Source: Paraphysoderma sedebokerense
Lineage: Eukaryota > Blastocladiomycota > Physodermatomycetes > Physodermatales > Physodermataceae
Direction: 5' to 3'
Assembly: GCA_025602915.1 (NCBI GenBank)
Contig: JAHLJZ010000052.1
Coordinates: 103,815 to 167,814 of the forward strand
Length of the DNA: 64,000 bases
Shown: piece after piece, positions 31,326 through 43,969 of the stretch
Numbering within the stretch: position 1 is the first letter of the stretch
How the letters are laid out: the number at the start of each line of letters is the position of its first letter
Translations under genes and position numbers: made by a program
Notes under the pieces: model-generated
Databases searched by the model: none
What the model saw: the letters and a program-made list of their open reading frames with translations, nothing else
What the model was told of the DNA's origin: nothing

Positions 31326-34300
31326 ATGGCTGGAGATTCCGCCGGTCCCACACAACCGGGAAAAATTGCGCAATCAGGGTCTATTTTCGATGGACAAAAT
31401 CCAATCAGAAGTTCGAATCATCTAACCCTATTCTTAGTGCAGGTTTTGTTTCAACTTTTCTTATTCGATGAGGGTTTTTCTTGTTGATACGATTGCGATT
31501 TAGACGATGAATTTGGAAGTTGTTGATAAAGTTATCTGACTTTTATTTCCCATTTATCTGTTTGTGGTTGTCTAATTTTCGAATCGCAAAAAACAAACCA
31601 GTAGATGATTATCATTATAAGTTTGGCGAGGTTGCTCGGCGTATTTCTTCGAAAGATTCATCAGCCTAGAGTTATTGCTGAAGTTATTGGTGGAATCCTG
31701 CTTGTGGGTTGACCTGTCCTCCTACTGTCCATCGCGGTAATTTGGCTCATTTTAGTAATAACACGTAGGGGCCGTCGGTTTTCGGGCGTATACCCGGATT
31801 CACCGATGTCATTTTTCCACCCGAGTCGATAGGTTATCTGAAGTTAGTGGCTGAGATTGGATTGATCCTATTCTTGTTCCTCGTCGGATTAGAGTTAGAT
31901 CCATCAATGCTAGTTGCAAACGCTAAGCAAAGTGCATTCATTTCTATTGCTGGAATGACGGTTCCATTCGGCCTTGGTGTTGCAGGTAGCTTGGATGAGC
32001 ACGAAACTACTGGTTCCACGGATTGACCGAAATATGTTGTCTTTGTCCCAATAGCGTCATCTGCCCTCTACAATTACTTGATGCCGCAACCTTCGACTGT
32101 GCCATTCTCATCATTCTTTCTCTTTCTTGGTGTTGCGATGAGTATTACCGTATGTAGGCCACTGATATTTCGTTAAATGAAATGCCTTGACCTTATATTT
32201 TCGTACGATTGCAGGCTTTTCCTGTGCTAGCTCGCATTTTAACTGAAAAGAAAATATTGAAGTCCCGTGTTGGAATGACGACAATCTCAGCTGCCGCTGT
32301 GGATGACTTTGCATCGTGGTGTTTCCTCGGTTTAGTGATCTCGATAAGTAAGTACAGACTCGTTGCAACAATCTGGCCGCGAAGAAAACCACTCAATACC
32401 TATAATTCATAGTTAACGCCACCAACGGAATCAATGCGCTTTATACTTTTCTACTGGTCATTGCGTATGCCGCAATTCTGATTCTTGGTGTGCGGAAGAT
32501 ACTGCTTTTTCTCATCCGATGGTCATCCTCGTCGGAATCGTTGTCGGAAGTCATGGTGTTCGTTACCTTCGCATTGATTTTCGTTAGTGCTTTTGTAACT
32601 GAAGTTATCGGAGTCCATGGTTTGTGTTTTCGACTATATCTCTTCTTTTGACGATTACTGAATTTCGCAATCGAATCTGTATCATGCAGCCATTTTTGGT
32701 GCCTTCTTAGTTGGAGTCATCATTCCTCATGGCGATGGTTTCGCATTAAAATTGACTGAGAAGATAGAAGACATTGTCACTATAGTATTTCTTCCATTGG
32801 TAAATCCCAATATTCTAGCATTCGTGTGTTGTTTGACTTACAATGATCGTGTTAGTACTTCGCTTCATCTGGTTTGAAAACGAATGTAGGCTTAATCGAC
32901 AGTCCGCTGATGGCAGGAATGGTGTTCCTTGTCATTTTCGTGGCCTGCGCTGGTAATGTTCCATATTTATGCCGCAATTTGTATATGGTATTTTAACTAT
33001 GGAATCTTGATAGGAAAAATTCTAGGATGTTTGACAGCATCGAAATTGTCCGGATTAAATTGGCGGGAGTCGTTAGCTGTTGGCATACTTATGAATACCA
33101 AAGGATTGGTCGAATTGATTGTACTGAACCTTGGTCTTGATGCTGGAGTAATTAACGACAAAGTTTTTGTCATTATGGTTCTCATGGTCAGTTTATGCCG
33201 AGTGATATGTTATTCTCGTATCCTAGGTGACTCATTGCATCTTTGATATAGGCCCTTGTCACCACATTCATGACGTCCCCGCTCATATCATGGATTTATC
33301 CAATCCACCTAATCAACAAAGACAGAGAAAGATTTTCCTCTAGCTTTGAGTTATCAAAAATCTCTTCGATCGGGGAAGGAGCCGATCCTACATCCCCGGA
33401 AACAGAGCCGTGTCTTGCTGAAGATCTTCGTGCATTAGTGTGCTTAGAAACAATGGATTCTGTACCAACGCTCATGCATTTAGTTCAGATATTTCAGTAT
33501 TATCGCCATTTTTATCCTGATCGACCCTTGACTGTTCATGCCTTACGTCTTATGGAATTATCAGAAAGAACTTCAGCAGTCATGAAGGCCGCGGAATCCT
33601 CGGCCACATTGAAATTCGATCCTATCATCAATGTATTCAAGACGTTTGGCGGTTTGAATTCTATCGACGTTAATCCTATTCTTTCAGTTTCAACTGTTCA
33701 AGATTTCGGGGAAAACATAGTCAGTTATGCGGAATTGTATAACGTCAATTTTATTTTATTACCCTGGCTGTTTTCGGATAGTTTAGGGTTAGATCAGTTT
33801 TTTGATACAGCGAGCGGTAGAAGAAAACAACACAGAGACATGGTTTCGTATGTTTTGAAGAACTCGAATGTTTCCGTGGGCGTACTTGTGGATAGAGGTT
33901 TTACCGCTTTCGCCGAACCATCAAAGATGTCTCAAGTGGAGGATGCCGAGAATGCTACACTTCCCACCATATTCATGCCCTATATTGGTATGTCTATTTT
34001 TGCGGTTTTCACTGTTATGCTACTCAGGTTCTTAAATTTGTCAATTTTAGGAGGAGAAGACGATAGAGAAGCTCTTTTGATACTTTTACGCCTTGCTGCA
34101 GGTCGACAATACAGAGTGGTGATTTGCAGAATCAAGTATGGGCCTGTCGAGGCGAAAATGTCGGTTTACGATACTGCGGATCCACGGCCAAATGATAATC
34201 TTGGTCCGCCCATATCGTCCTCTCCTGCGACCAAAGGACAGAAGCGCATCTCCGGCGGCTTCTTCTCTGGAGTGAGGCAACGCAAGAAATCTAGTAACAG

Positions 34301-35168
34301 CAACACTGACAGTAAAAGTACTTCGACAACCGCTGCTTCTCCTCCTTTGGATCCCGTCATTGCTGAAGAACCCATGTCTCTCAGTATAGATCAACATTCA
34401 GTCACATCGTCATCACCGACAGCTAATCCGGATGACCGCGCGTTACAGTACTTCAAAGACCAATCCAAAAAGTTTCCGACTCTAGTCATTGAGGAATTCG
34501 AATCCCCAGATCCGCCAGCTCTTGCACTCACCAGATCTCTCCAATTTGGGAAAACTGATCTCATTGTTGTCGGAAAATCTCATCCCATCATACATTTATT
34601 TAATTCGATTGGTTTCAACCAAAGCGCAATACAAAACGGCAATAGCTTCAATGGTACGAGTGCATCTTTTACTATTGATGGTCGGCACTCTCAGACTGCA
34701 CCTAGACCGATTGCAGTGAAAAATTTGGAATCATCTTCAAACTCAATCACAAACCCCGGGACAGGGGCTACGTCGCCTACAAAGCCGGTGTATGATTTGT
34801 TCCAAAATCAAACTATCAGTGGTGAAACTTCTACCGCAAAAAAGCTGTTGTCACTGCTACCGAGTTCTTCTGTTCCAAACATGAGAAATATGCCCGAAAC
34901 CAAAGACGGTGAAAATAACAGTCAAATTCATGTAACGGTGACCGATGCCGGTTCTCAACCACCCACAACCCAGAATACCTTGCAAAAGGGAACATGGGAG
35001 CAACTTTATAATGACGAGAAATTTGTATTAGGTTGGTTAGGTGGGTTAATGAGACGTAGAAAAGTTACGGCTAGTTTGTTGGTGATTGGTAAATGCGGTG
35101 GTAGTACTGTTGCGAGTGGAGCGCCACCAAGTTTGAATAGATCTGGAAATCAAAAGGAGGGATCATAA
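31326..35168 (+). CDS. KHA1: KHA1-type K+(Na+)/H+ antiporter, CPA2 family
   Basis: Multi-spanning cation/proton exchanger, probably of Golgi or endosomal membrane, acting in pH and potassium homeostasis. After a short soluble start ([19 protein letters not shown]) come about 12 hydrophobic segments: [54 protein letters not shown], the ion-site [16 protein letters not shown] (paired Asp), [19 protein letters not shown] and [19 protein letters not shown]. The long final exon (33253-35168) gives a roughly 630-residue cytosolic tail with universal-stress-like patches ([20 protein letters not shown] and [12 protein letters not shown]) broken by Ser/Thr-rich inserts. About eight introns. The first intron acceptor is CCAGTAG just before ATGATTATC, an alternative start if exon 1 is wrong. 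Confidence 0.9.
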
Positions 35169-35737
35169 CTTAAGTTGTGTCAACTATTTACTATTTATGT
35201 TTGGGTTTATAGTTTATCACTAGTATGAATTAATAACGTATATCAGTAATTATAATTATTGAGTAAACCGTTTTGGTTTTGTAATAATATAAATTGGAGT
35301 TTTGGTACTTGCGATTAGTAAAATGACGCTCTATCATTGGGACCCAGAAGTCTTGTATACATACTGTTATAGTGCGACGTCATATGATGTAAGAATTAAT
35401 AGAGTTAATAATAAATCACCCACTTGGACTGAATGTGATGTGCTGTCTCAATTTGACCTTGGAAAGGCAGGTGATGCCAAAGACAACTTGAGCTATGCCT
35501 TGTAATCAATCGTCAGAGAGGTACGGAAAATCACAATAAGATTGTCAAAACACAACATGATTATGTTTCAATATGTCGTTGGTTTTGGTCACGCTTGATT
35601 TAGCGCAGATTTTACAGGATGACAATATTCGTGAAGTATCAATGAAAATTATACAGTTTGGGTATCATTATCATACAGTTTATAATCTAAAAACTTATCT
35701 ACACACTTCCATAACTCGTTGCGCGACCGATGGGTCA
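35169..35737. other. Convergent intergenic region, KHA1-like to TAF11
   Basis: AT-rich 3' flanks of the two convergent genes. A 67-codon open stretch (35302-35505) shows no protein-like features. Confidence 0.5.
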
Positions 35738-36799
35738 TTAAAATAAGCGTTTGGTTGACTTCCCTGCGACCGAATTGGGGGCTAATCCGTTTTCTTCTTC
35801 TTTATAGCGTCGGTAAGCTTCGCGAAGGTGTTGAGGTCGGATTGGACCTCGTTCGTTCCAATCGGTCATGACTTGCCGTGCTAGTTTTCAATGACATCGC
35901 AGACGCCGATGAAGGGGTGAACAGTTAATTGGATTTGACAAAAGACATAATAGATTAGACCTTAAATACACGGAGAGCATGGAGAGAGAATATAAAATGA
36001 TGATTGTTTAGAACCAATATAGAGCTTACCTCGTTCAACCATTTCGCCAACGAAAACTTTACAAAATCCACGAGCAACAGTCGCTGTCTGTTTATTTATA
36101 GGCTGCTGAAGAATGTTACCCAGAACCTTTATAACGAATATTTAAGTATAATCAAGGAAATAGTAGTATGCATCAGAGAGATGGATTGTGTTAGCAAAGG
36201 AGTGAGTGGCGCAAAGTACTACAAATAACTGATTATACCCTTTTGATCGTCGCTTCACCAAAGGTTGCTCGACGATATGATTCAAATCGTTGGAGTTGAT
36301 CTTCGGAAAAGTTGGCAAGGAGAATTCTGAATAGAAAACGTAAGAAGAGAGCATTGATGAGAAAGTTAGTGGTTTTGGTCCACCAAATCAATGAGATCTT
36401 GGCTCGACATCTCTTCCAAAGGAAAAACAGATACCTCATATGTTCTTTCATTTGGTCACTTTTTAAAATTGTTACTCTATCTGTTGCAGTTTCTATATCT
36501 TCCTCCTCTTCGCTGTCTTCTTCATCTTCTTTCTCCTTTTCCTTTTCTTTACTTTTTAACGAAGGAATTACCTCGTCATCTTTTGTACCAATGGCTGATG
36601 GTGTTAAATTCGGTGAAGGTGTGCCGCTTGGAGTATTTGCAGCGCTGGATGGCAAGGATGAGGGTTGTGAGAGGTCGCTCGGCCGTCGTTTCGCAGTGCT
36701 AGCGGTCTTTGATTTATCAGGTCCTGAAGGTGTAGACAGAGTGGTAGAAACGGATAATGGAGACGGTCGAACCGGCGTGGGTTTTGGTTCTTTCGGCAT
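35738..36799 (-). CDS. TAF11: Transcription initiation factor TFIID subunit TAF11
   Basis: Histone-fold subunit of TFIID that pairs with TAF13. The N-terminal 120 residues are Pro/Ser/Lys-rich and then acidic (KEKEKEDEEDSEEEEDIETA). The histone fold is assembled over three introns: ILLANFSEDQLQRFESYRRA, TFGEATIKR joined to VLGNILQQPINKQTATVARG, then FCKVFVGEMVER joined to ARQVMTDWNERGPIRPQHLR and EAYRRYKEEENG. This matches the TAF11 pattern FSEEQLNRYEMYRRSAF..KVFVGEVVE..LQPKHMREA. The CDS stops at TAA 35738. The plus-strand frame over 36312-36848 is its antisense shadow. Divergent from sestrin. Confidence 0.92.
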
Positions 36800-37360
36800 G
36801 ATTCAGTATCGCAAAATATATGGAAATAATGACGATGTTGGGTTGTAGATTTGACAAGAAAAAAGGGATTATGATTGCCAGAAGTTTGGAGGGAGCCGTC
36901 GAATGCCGCCAGTTCGCAGTGACGAATTCGTTCGCCACTATTTTTGATTTTAACCCCGCAACAGAGGCTTTACGCAAATATATTTATTCTCAATTCTTCA
37001 GGTGGCCGCAACAATGTGTCCATGACCAGAAATAGATCCCATAAATAAGCTGCAGGCTGCAAGACCAATAGTTGCCACTGTGGATTTCTGAAAATTTTCG
37101 CAGACGCACAGGAAAGATGATTTCAGACGTAATGGATTGTGGCATATGTAGCATATTAAGGACCATGTATTGTCAGGGTCATTATCATCAGACAGAATAT
37201 GAGAGCTAAATAAGCCATAGGAGAAGCTGGTCTCGGTGCCACCAAAAGTCATTATTTCTTCGCTCCGGCTGCCGGGAAGATGCTCGCTGGCATTGTGTGG
37301 GGTGCTCTTGTATCACAACAAGCAATCGCATTCTCTCTGGACTAAAAGCCTCGAGGGAGT

Positions 37361-37373
37361 ATATATAATATAG
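37361..37373 (+). promoter_or_regulatory. TATA-like element upstream of sestrin
   Basis: ATATATAATATAG, about 790 bases before the chosen sestrin ATG and about 350 before the C-rich tract, suggesting transcription starts near 37,395. Confidence 0.35.
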
Positions 37374-37712
37374 TGGACCGCTGACATTATTCCTCTGCCG
37401 TCTTACTCTTGGATATCAGCAATTCAACATCGCCGCGGTGACTCACCCTTCTATCTTCCATCGCTTCCAGGTGATTCCTCTTCTGGCAATCCCGACCAGC
37501 CCGCTGCCCCGGCTCCACTTCCTCGCCCCAACCCTAAAAACACATCCACTCGCCATTGTATCTGCGTCATTCCTCTCGCACTCAGTCGAATCTCACATTC
37601 CAGAACCCTTCCACTCCCTACATTCATACACTGCACACTGTAAGCCATCCTGTCCATAACAGCCAACATACCTCAATTGCTTCCCTACCAAGAATTTTCC
37701 TTCCACACCCTT

Positions 37713-37731
37713 CCCTCCCTCCCTCCCTCCC
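37713..37731 (-). other. G-quadruplex-capable tract (minus strand), C-rich on plus
   Basis: Five CCC runs separated by single T on the plus strand. The minus strand is therefore five GGG runs with one-base loops, the most stable class of predicted G-quadruplex. It lies in the presumed sestrin leader. Seen directly; folding is inference. Confidence 0.55.
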
Positions 37732-38154
37732 GCATCATCCTCTATTCGTCGAATGGGCATCGAAAAAACTGATACTGTTTACCAAAAAGGTAATGGGTCT
37801 CTTCAATTTTTCAGTGTCTTCTTCTTAGTACAGGTTTGAATTTAGCCACATAGAGTTAAGCTCATCACTGTAATGCTTCGAGCAATTTCCGTCGAGGCCG
37901 CATTTCCATCCGGGACTGCATTCCGACTTGCACAATCGCATTCATTTAAATTTCAGTCAGTTATAACCTCAGCTATTGATTAAATTGTTTAAGAATCGCC
38001 GATGCAATTTACAAAATTAATGAAATTGGGCGAACATGGATACGAATGATGTCATGGAATCTTGCCATGTTCCACCACTTCTCCTTCATTTATCGTCCGT
38101 TTAGTTTGTTGCTTTGGGTGAAATCGAGATATCTAATAATCCCAAATTCTAACC

Positions 38155-40545
38155 ATGCCCGGTATTACGGCTATTTTATGTTATTCTATTATATATAATA
38201 CAGTTCCGAATCCTTTCATCGAAGCGAAATTTCTGTCGTCGTCTCGTTTTCGAGTTGCTTTATTCAATGGGCTCTTGACAGAAAACAGCTCCGACCGAGC
38301 AATCGCACTCGATAATATCGCCAATGTTGTTGGATCTTGGGCGCATTCAATCTTTGACTCAAAGGCTGAATCAAAATTGGGTATTGAAAACGGAAACGGG
38401 CATACTAATGGCATATCCCATCACCCGACTCTGCAGATAATAGATAGTCCATGGTCAATGTCAACAGAAGGAGCGGTTGATGAGAGCAGCGAGCAAGATG
38501 CTGAAGAACTGGAAACTAAAGCTCTTCTGCAACTTCATGTGCTGACCATACTTCGATTAAGTTTGAACTGTCCCTACAAAGATGTCCGCCATTTTTTAAG
38601 GAAATTCTTGAAAGAACTAAAGGTGCGATGAAGTTTTCCTACCAATGATGTAGCTTTATGATTAACGTTGTTTATTAGCAAATTGGAGTTCCTATCCCGA
38701 AACCCATTCATTCGTCTCCGTCCTACTTCATCTCAAAGGAAGACCTTCCTACTTTCGATGAACTTATCTTTCGAGCTTCAAACCAGCAACTCAAGCGCCA
38801 TTCATCAGCATCATATTTTTCGTCTGCGTCGTCGTTCTCCCCATCCTCCTTTCAGTCTTCTTCACCCTCTGGGCAGTCTTCTTCAAGTCATCTACTCCAA
38901 TTAATGAAAGAATGTTTCAATTCCAGTGGAAGATTTAGTCACATGTATCGGATAATGGGATACTTTCCGACGTACCTCGAAAAGTTTAGGAGAGTGCAGA
39001 GAGCTGTCATAAGGGGTATGAGTGGCCCCCTACCGAGAACCTGGCGATACTACATTGCCATTATGGTAGGTGCAGATTTGCCGGCGCAGCCAATGAGGTT
39101 TTTGGAATTAATCATGATATCATTATGATTTTGGAATAGGCCGCTTCCCAGCATTCATGTCAGTATCTGGTTTCACTTCTTCGTTCCGAGTATTTCCAAG
39201 CCAATGGCGAGCCGTCCTGGTTTCAAGGTCTTGGCTTTGCTCCGCAAAAACTCCAAAATTTAGCTACGATAAATACTATACTGGCTCATCAACCGTGGCT
39301 TCTCAAACCGGAACATATCGAATGCCTGGTGAGAGGTGACAGTTGTTGTGATAACGGGGCGAATGGATCTCCAACATCCTCAGGTAATAGCAGCGAAAAT
39401 TGGACGATGAGTGAACTTGTACAGGCAATTGTGATCATGTCGATATTTCATTCACTCAGCAGTTTCGCCCTTGGATGCGGATTAATCCCGGAGATTGACA
39501 CTCTCGGCGGTGTGACATTCGATGAGGAAACGAATCCAGAAGAGGAATCTCCCACTGAATTAGAGCATCATCAGAATGGCTCTTTATCTGTTACAGATGA
39601 TATTGACGGTGTCGCAAAAGCAGTAGCCGAAATCAAGATAACTGGTGAAGAAGAGCCGGCTGAATTGATGTTTACGACCCAACTAATTTCGAAACTTCAA
39701 CGAACGCAAAGTGGACAAGAGGAGGTGGAGATCGAAGTGAGCGAAGGCGAACGCAAAGAAGAGTTTGAAAAATGCGAAATCCTTGACAGTACGTCTTCAT
39801 TCTGCAATACAATGCCCAGGAATATTCTTAATGGCTCACCACTTTCTTCTGCAGGTGTATCCCCGTTGCCCGAAATTGATTATCCATTTGAGACTCAACT
39901 TCATTCCTATCCCCCCGTCTTTGAACCACTTAACCGATTTCGATTAGATAATTCACAGGAATTAAGTTATCAAGACTTCAATGTTAAAAGTAGTACTTAT
40001 AGTGTCTTTCGGCTAACTGATTGGAGTTGGGAGGAACATGGCGTAGGGTTGGTGAGTAAATACTTAGCGAATGAAGTAGGGGAGATGATTGATGAAGAAT
40101 TTGATGAGGTCAGGTGCATGACAGATTATAGGTACGTGTATTCAATTCTTTTGTCATTTACGTCAATGTCGACTAACATTTTCTGCAATTCATCGACAAT
40201 TGTAATAGTCTGGCCGCCACTACGCCGTCGCCCGAGTTTCCACCGCTTGATACCGCTCCATTTAGAACTGCTATTTGGTACTACGTTCTTCGTCTATTTG
40301 GGCAATCCCACGACGACTATCAATACTCTCTTGTAAATCATTATTTGAACAAAAAAGTTAAAAATTACATCAAGAAAGTTGCGACCGTTCCGGAGACTGT
40401 TAATTATAGTGACTTCAGTCGTATGGGCGTGGTACTGAGACCGGAGGAAAAGTGCCACGTCAATTTGTTGGTCGTGGAAGCAAGACGGCAGGCAGAATTG
40501 GTGTATGCGTTGAGTGCGGTAACCAAATTTTTGGAGAAAAGGTAG
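38155..40545 (+). CDS. Sestrin
   Basis: Stress- and leucine-responsive regulator of TORC1 that acts through GATOR2. The N-terminal half holds the AhpD-like core: GPLPRTWRYYIAIMAASQHS, then CQYLVSLLRSEYF, EPSWFQGLGFAPQKLQNLAT, HQPWLLKPEHIECLVRGDSC and SLSSFALGCGLIPEID. An acidic, Ser-rich linker separates it from the C-terminal domain (FRLTDWSWEEHGVGLVSKYL, FRTAIWYYVLRLFG, HDDYQYSLVNHYL, EEKCHVNLLVVEARRQAELV). The human active-site pattern is CSYLVGSH (Sesn2); here the His position is Leu. The DDY used for GATOR2 contact is kept. About six introns. The start is provisional: ATGCCCG may be followed by a 42-base intron that is also in frame. The 160 residues before the core (38203-38620) are family-poor. 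Confidence 0.88.
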
Positions 40546-41249
40546 TCATTGAAACGTGGTGATCTTCAAGCGTTTCCTGGGACTCGTCCACGGTATACCC
40601 ATCGTACTTTGATATGATCTTGCAGTTTCGTCTCTGCGATGACACGATTATCCCCTTAATATATTCATTTATTCCATTGTCTTATTATAATTACGTTATA
40701 TTAAATCGTCAATCCACTGGGTTGTTTTACAACAATCGGCTGGTGTGTCTGGATAATTTTTGATGAGGGGTGGTGGAATGTCTTGTGTCTGGGTATTCTT
40801 GCATAGTGTGCAAAGTATGTATGTGTTTCAAACCGCGAATGTGCAAAAGATTTATATTGTACAATAATTATAAGATATACGAATAAACCCATGTATGCTT
40901 CAGGAAATGAAGCTGCGCTTGATTGAGGCTGAATACAGTTATTCAGAATTGATACCAGATGTGACTGCGCCTAAGTCATGCTAACATTATGATATAACGC
41001 TTTGTGCGATACATATTTCACTGGAACAATTGATATTTGTATAAACCTGATATATTTTTTATTACTTAAGAGCACATAGTTGTACACACTATGTATATCT
41101 GTTGTGATCCTCACAAAAAATGAACCTGATCTTGAATGATTGTCTCAGTGATGTTCACTCACTCTTTGGTATCATTCCCGTGTAATCTTGTACCACAGAA
41201 CTTACATACCTCAACAATTTCTTTTTCCTTCTACTCTTATATTTTAGCC
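40546..41249. other. Intergenic region, sestrin to ARL2BP
   Basis: AT-rich, with no supported gene. The small minus frames here (40701-40892 and others) are not protein-like. Confidence 0.5.
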
Positions 41250-42555
41250 ATGTCACTAACCAGAGAAGGTATCATCAGCTTTCAATCATCATTAAGAAGG
41301 AATATAAATTCTCAACTCACATTTCCTACATCTGAACCATTTAGACCTCGAATTCATTGACCTCATCGCGAACGATACGAGTACCGCTTCAACATCCGAT
41401 ATTTTACTAGAATCGTAAGTTAATCTTCATCTTCACATTTCCTTCATTCTCTTGGGTCTTGTTGAAGTAATAAATTTCATGATTTATTCTGTGATTGTGT
41501 ATTCTCGTTGTGTAATGTTGTATGTCAACCGCTAAATCTCGTAATTGACTCGAAATTATCGTATCCACTGCTCGGTAAACTTAGATCTCAGAGTTCACCG
41601 GATGACATCAGATTTGATGAAATTATTGGGAATTTGGAAAACTTATTGTTAGGTATATATACTGTTTTTTCCTCTAATTATATTAATCTTGAGTTTATTC
41701 CTTGGTCCACAGATTCTGAAGTCGTGCTCTGAATCATCGTTGTCCTCAATTTATTGATCGCGATTAATGATTGCTGTAAAATGATATAGATCCCATGTTT
41801 TCGGAATACCAAACTCAACTGTTTGAGAAGTTTGCACCAGAATTTGAAGATTGCGTGAAAGAAGGGAACGAAGATGGTGAAAATAAGTTGATTTGGATGG
41901 AATATTTTAAAGAATATGTAAGTTATTTTATGACATTTAATTGATATTTTTGTAATTTATTCAAAACTATTTGTTATAGACATTTAAAATGGAGAAATTT
42001 ATTGAACAATCGTTACTTCAATTGATACCGGACTTTAATATGTCGGAGTTCCTGGTCATGTTATCGTACGTAATATTGGCTTCTTTTCTATTATGACTTT
42101 TCGAAAATTTTGAGCAAAGATTTCAAAGGCACAATGATAACGTCTAAATCATTTCGGTAGAATACGAAAAGATCAAATGAACGGAGACGTATTCGACTTG
42201 TTAAGTTCTTTAGGTGATTTCAGCGAATTCAAAGGAATGATGATTGACTACGTCAAGGTATCACCATCTGGTCCTTTATATTCAATTTTCAATCATTATA
42301 CTCCGCAATTGATGTTGAATGGTTGATTCATTCTCCAATAACCAGGACCAGTCTGGATCGGCAGTAGACTTTTCTGATTTAATTCACGTCCAATCTACCT
42401 CACATAAAAGTTCGTCGATCAGTGAACCACCTCAAAAGAGTTTACACAAGGCAAGCACTCCATCTAATAAAATGAATATCAAAGCAAAAGCTTTTGTGGG
42501 GTTTGGGTCAAAAGGTGGATTCGGAGCCGGAATAATTGGCAAGAAAATAGGGTGA
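41250..42555 (+). CDS. ARL2BP: ARL2-binding protein (BART)
   Basis: Effector of the small GTPases ARL2/ARL3, found at the ciliary base and in mitochondria in animals. Six or seven small exons: MSLTRE joins over an intron to DLEFIDLIANDTSTASTSDI, then PDDIRFDEIIGNLENLLLD, PMFSEYQTQLFEKFAPEFED, NKLIWMEYFKEYTFKMEKFI, EQSLLQLIPDFNMSEFLVML, QMNGDVFDLLSSLGDFSEFK and GMMIDYVK. This tracks the human BART domain (FDAVVGYLEDIIMDDEFQ.. IPEFNMAAF.. GDIFDMLLTFTDFLAFKEM) throughout. The tail is Ser-rich and ends in a Gly-rich segment, GFGSKGGFGAGIIGKKIG. Together with CEP78 it implies a cilium/flagellum. Confidence 0.9.
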
Positions 42556-42810
42556 GATGGGTTGTCGTCGAAGTAATGTCAAGAAGGCCGCCGCATGTAT
42601 ATAGATATGGTATGTGAATAAGTGTAGTTTAGTCGGCGGGCATCAATTATTCAAGCTGAGTATACGTCCAAGCAAGAAATTCGGTGACAATAACTATAAT
42701 CTACTTGTGTTAAACCCACATTAGCAACATTCATATTTGTTTATTCCATCGTCAAGTACAAAATCGCATATAAGAGTTTATAACAACTCATTTGGGATTC
42801 CGAAGACCCC

Positions 42811-43969
42811 TTACTTTTGGGCCGCTGCTAATCTTTCAGCAACATTCTTCCAGTTGACGATTTGCCAAATAGCTTTCAAGTAATCAGGACGAGCGTTCTT
42901 GTATTGAAGATAATAGGCGTGTTCCTGTGAAATAGATTCCAATTTAGCAAAATCCAGCATCGATATACAAAAGAGTAGAGTTTTCAAAAAACACGAACCC
43001 AAACATCAACTCCAAGAAGAGGAACTAATCCTGTTGTTGCTATTGTTTCATATATGTATGTAATCAGTATCGGTCTAGTGTCAAGAGCCCACGCTAAAAG
43101 AAACGGGTGAAGGCTACAAACCTTCCAAGGGATCTTGGTTCGCAGTTGCGGTAATTTGAAGTCTCTTGGTTTCCTTGTTGAAACCTAACCAACCCCAACC
43201 AGAGCCTTGGACAGCTGCAGTTTGAGCATTAAATTTAGCGACGAGTTTATCAAGAGAGCCAAAATCTCGATTGATAGCGTCTAAAACTGCACCTGTTTTG
43301 GGAGAAAGACATGATTAATAATCTGATGCAATCAGGGGGCGTGATGAAATCTAGACTTGCCAGTAGGTGGTTGATAGTCCTTAGGTGGAGTTAAATTTGT
43401 CCAGAAGATGGTGTGATTGATGTGGCCTATTCATGGAGGAACATGCCAAGTCAGAAAATGCAATGGCCCCATCAATATATCGATGGCAGCGCCACAGGGG
43501 ATAGAGGGAACAATGTCTGTACCTCCGCCGTTGAATTTCAACGCAGATTGCAAGGAAATCTGGGCAGAAATGTCATCCTTGGCAAAAGACTTTTCAAGCT
43601 TTTCTTCGGCGACGTTGAGATTAGTTACATATGCTTGGTGATGCTTGGAATGATGAATACGCATAATTTCGGTCTAAAACGTTTGTCCTGTAAATACCAC
43701 TCATATTTTTGCCAGCAGGAAGGAGAAAGAATGTCGACAACAAACATCAATGACAGGCTCGAGAGCATTATAGTCGTATGCTGTGAGGATAGAAACGATG
43801 TCATATAGAGAAGGGCCATATTAGCTAAAGTGCTCCGAACAACAGTTTGAGGGAACAATAAAGAACACGAACGAAGATCGGGCAAGGTGTGCTGGGATCT
43901 GATGGCAGCGGCAAGGACAGAAGGACGAGCAGAGGCTCTTGCGGATAGAGATCTAGCGATGGAGAGCAT
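42811..43969 (-). CDS. SOD2: Mitochondrial manganese superoxide dismutase
   Basis: Converts superoxide to hydrogen peroxide and oxygen in the mitochondrial matrix. The N-terminus [20 protein letters not shown] is Arg/Ser/Ala-rich, without acid residues, and fits a presequence. The mature part starts [16 protein letters not shown], joined over introns to [49 protein letters not shown] and [20 protein letters not shown]. All metal ligands (His in IHHSKHH, His in NHTIFW, Asp and His in DVWEHAY) are present. The ATG at 43967-43969 was chosen because it gives the presequence; the frame is open further upstream. Plus-strand frames over 43413-43808 are shadows. Confidence 0.95.

Larger units (their letters stand above)
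36800..38154. other. TAF11/sestrin divergent region and long sestrin leader
   Basis: It contains a TATA-like element (37361-37373), then a pyrimidine-rich probable leader with a C3 run block (37713-37731) and several upstream ATGs (37754, 37873). Open stretches at 37438-37828 look like low-complexity leader. One or more 5' exons of sestrin could lie here; I could not join any confidently. Confidence 0.5.

Noticed and set aside
35302-35505. 67-codon plus-strand frame
   Set aside because: 3' flank of the antiporter gene, AT-rich, no recognisable features.
36312-36848. Plus-strand frame of 178 codons with Ser and Phe runs
   Set aside because: Antisense of TAF11, whose KEKE/acidic region mirrors as Ser/Phe.
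37438-37828. Open frames with Pro/Leu/His-rich translation
   Set aside because: Pyrimidine-rich leader sequence upstream of sestrin; composition is the only reason the frames are open.
43413-43808. Plus-strand frame of 131 codons
   Set aside because: Overlaps SOD2 exons on the opposite strand, where metal ligands are readable.
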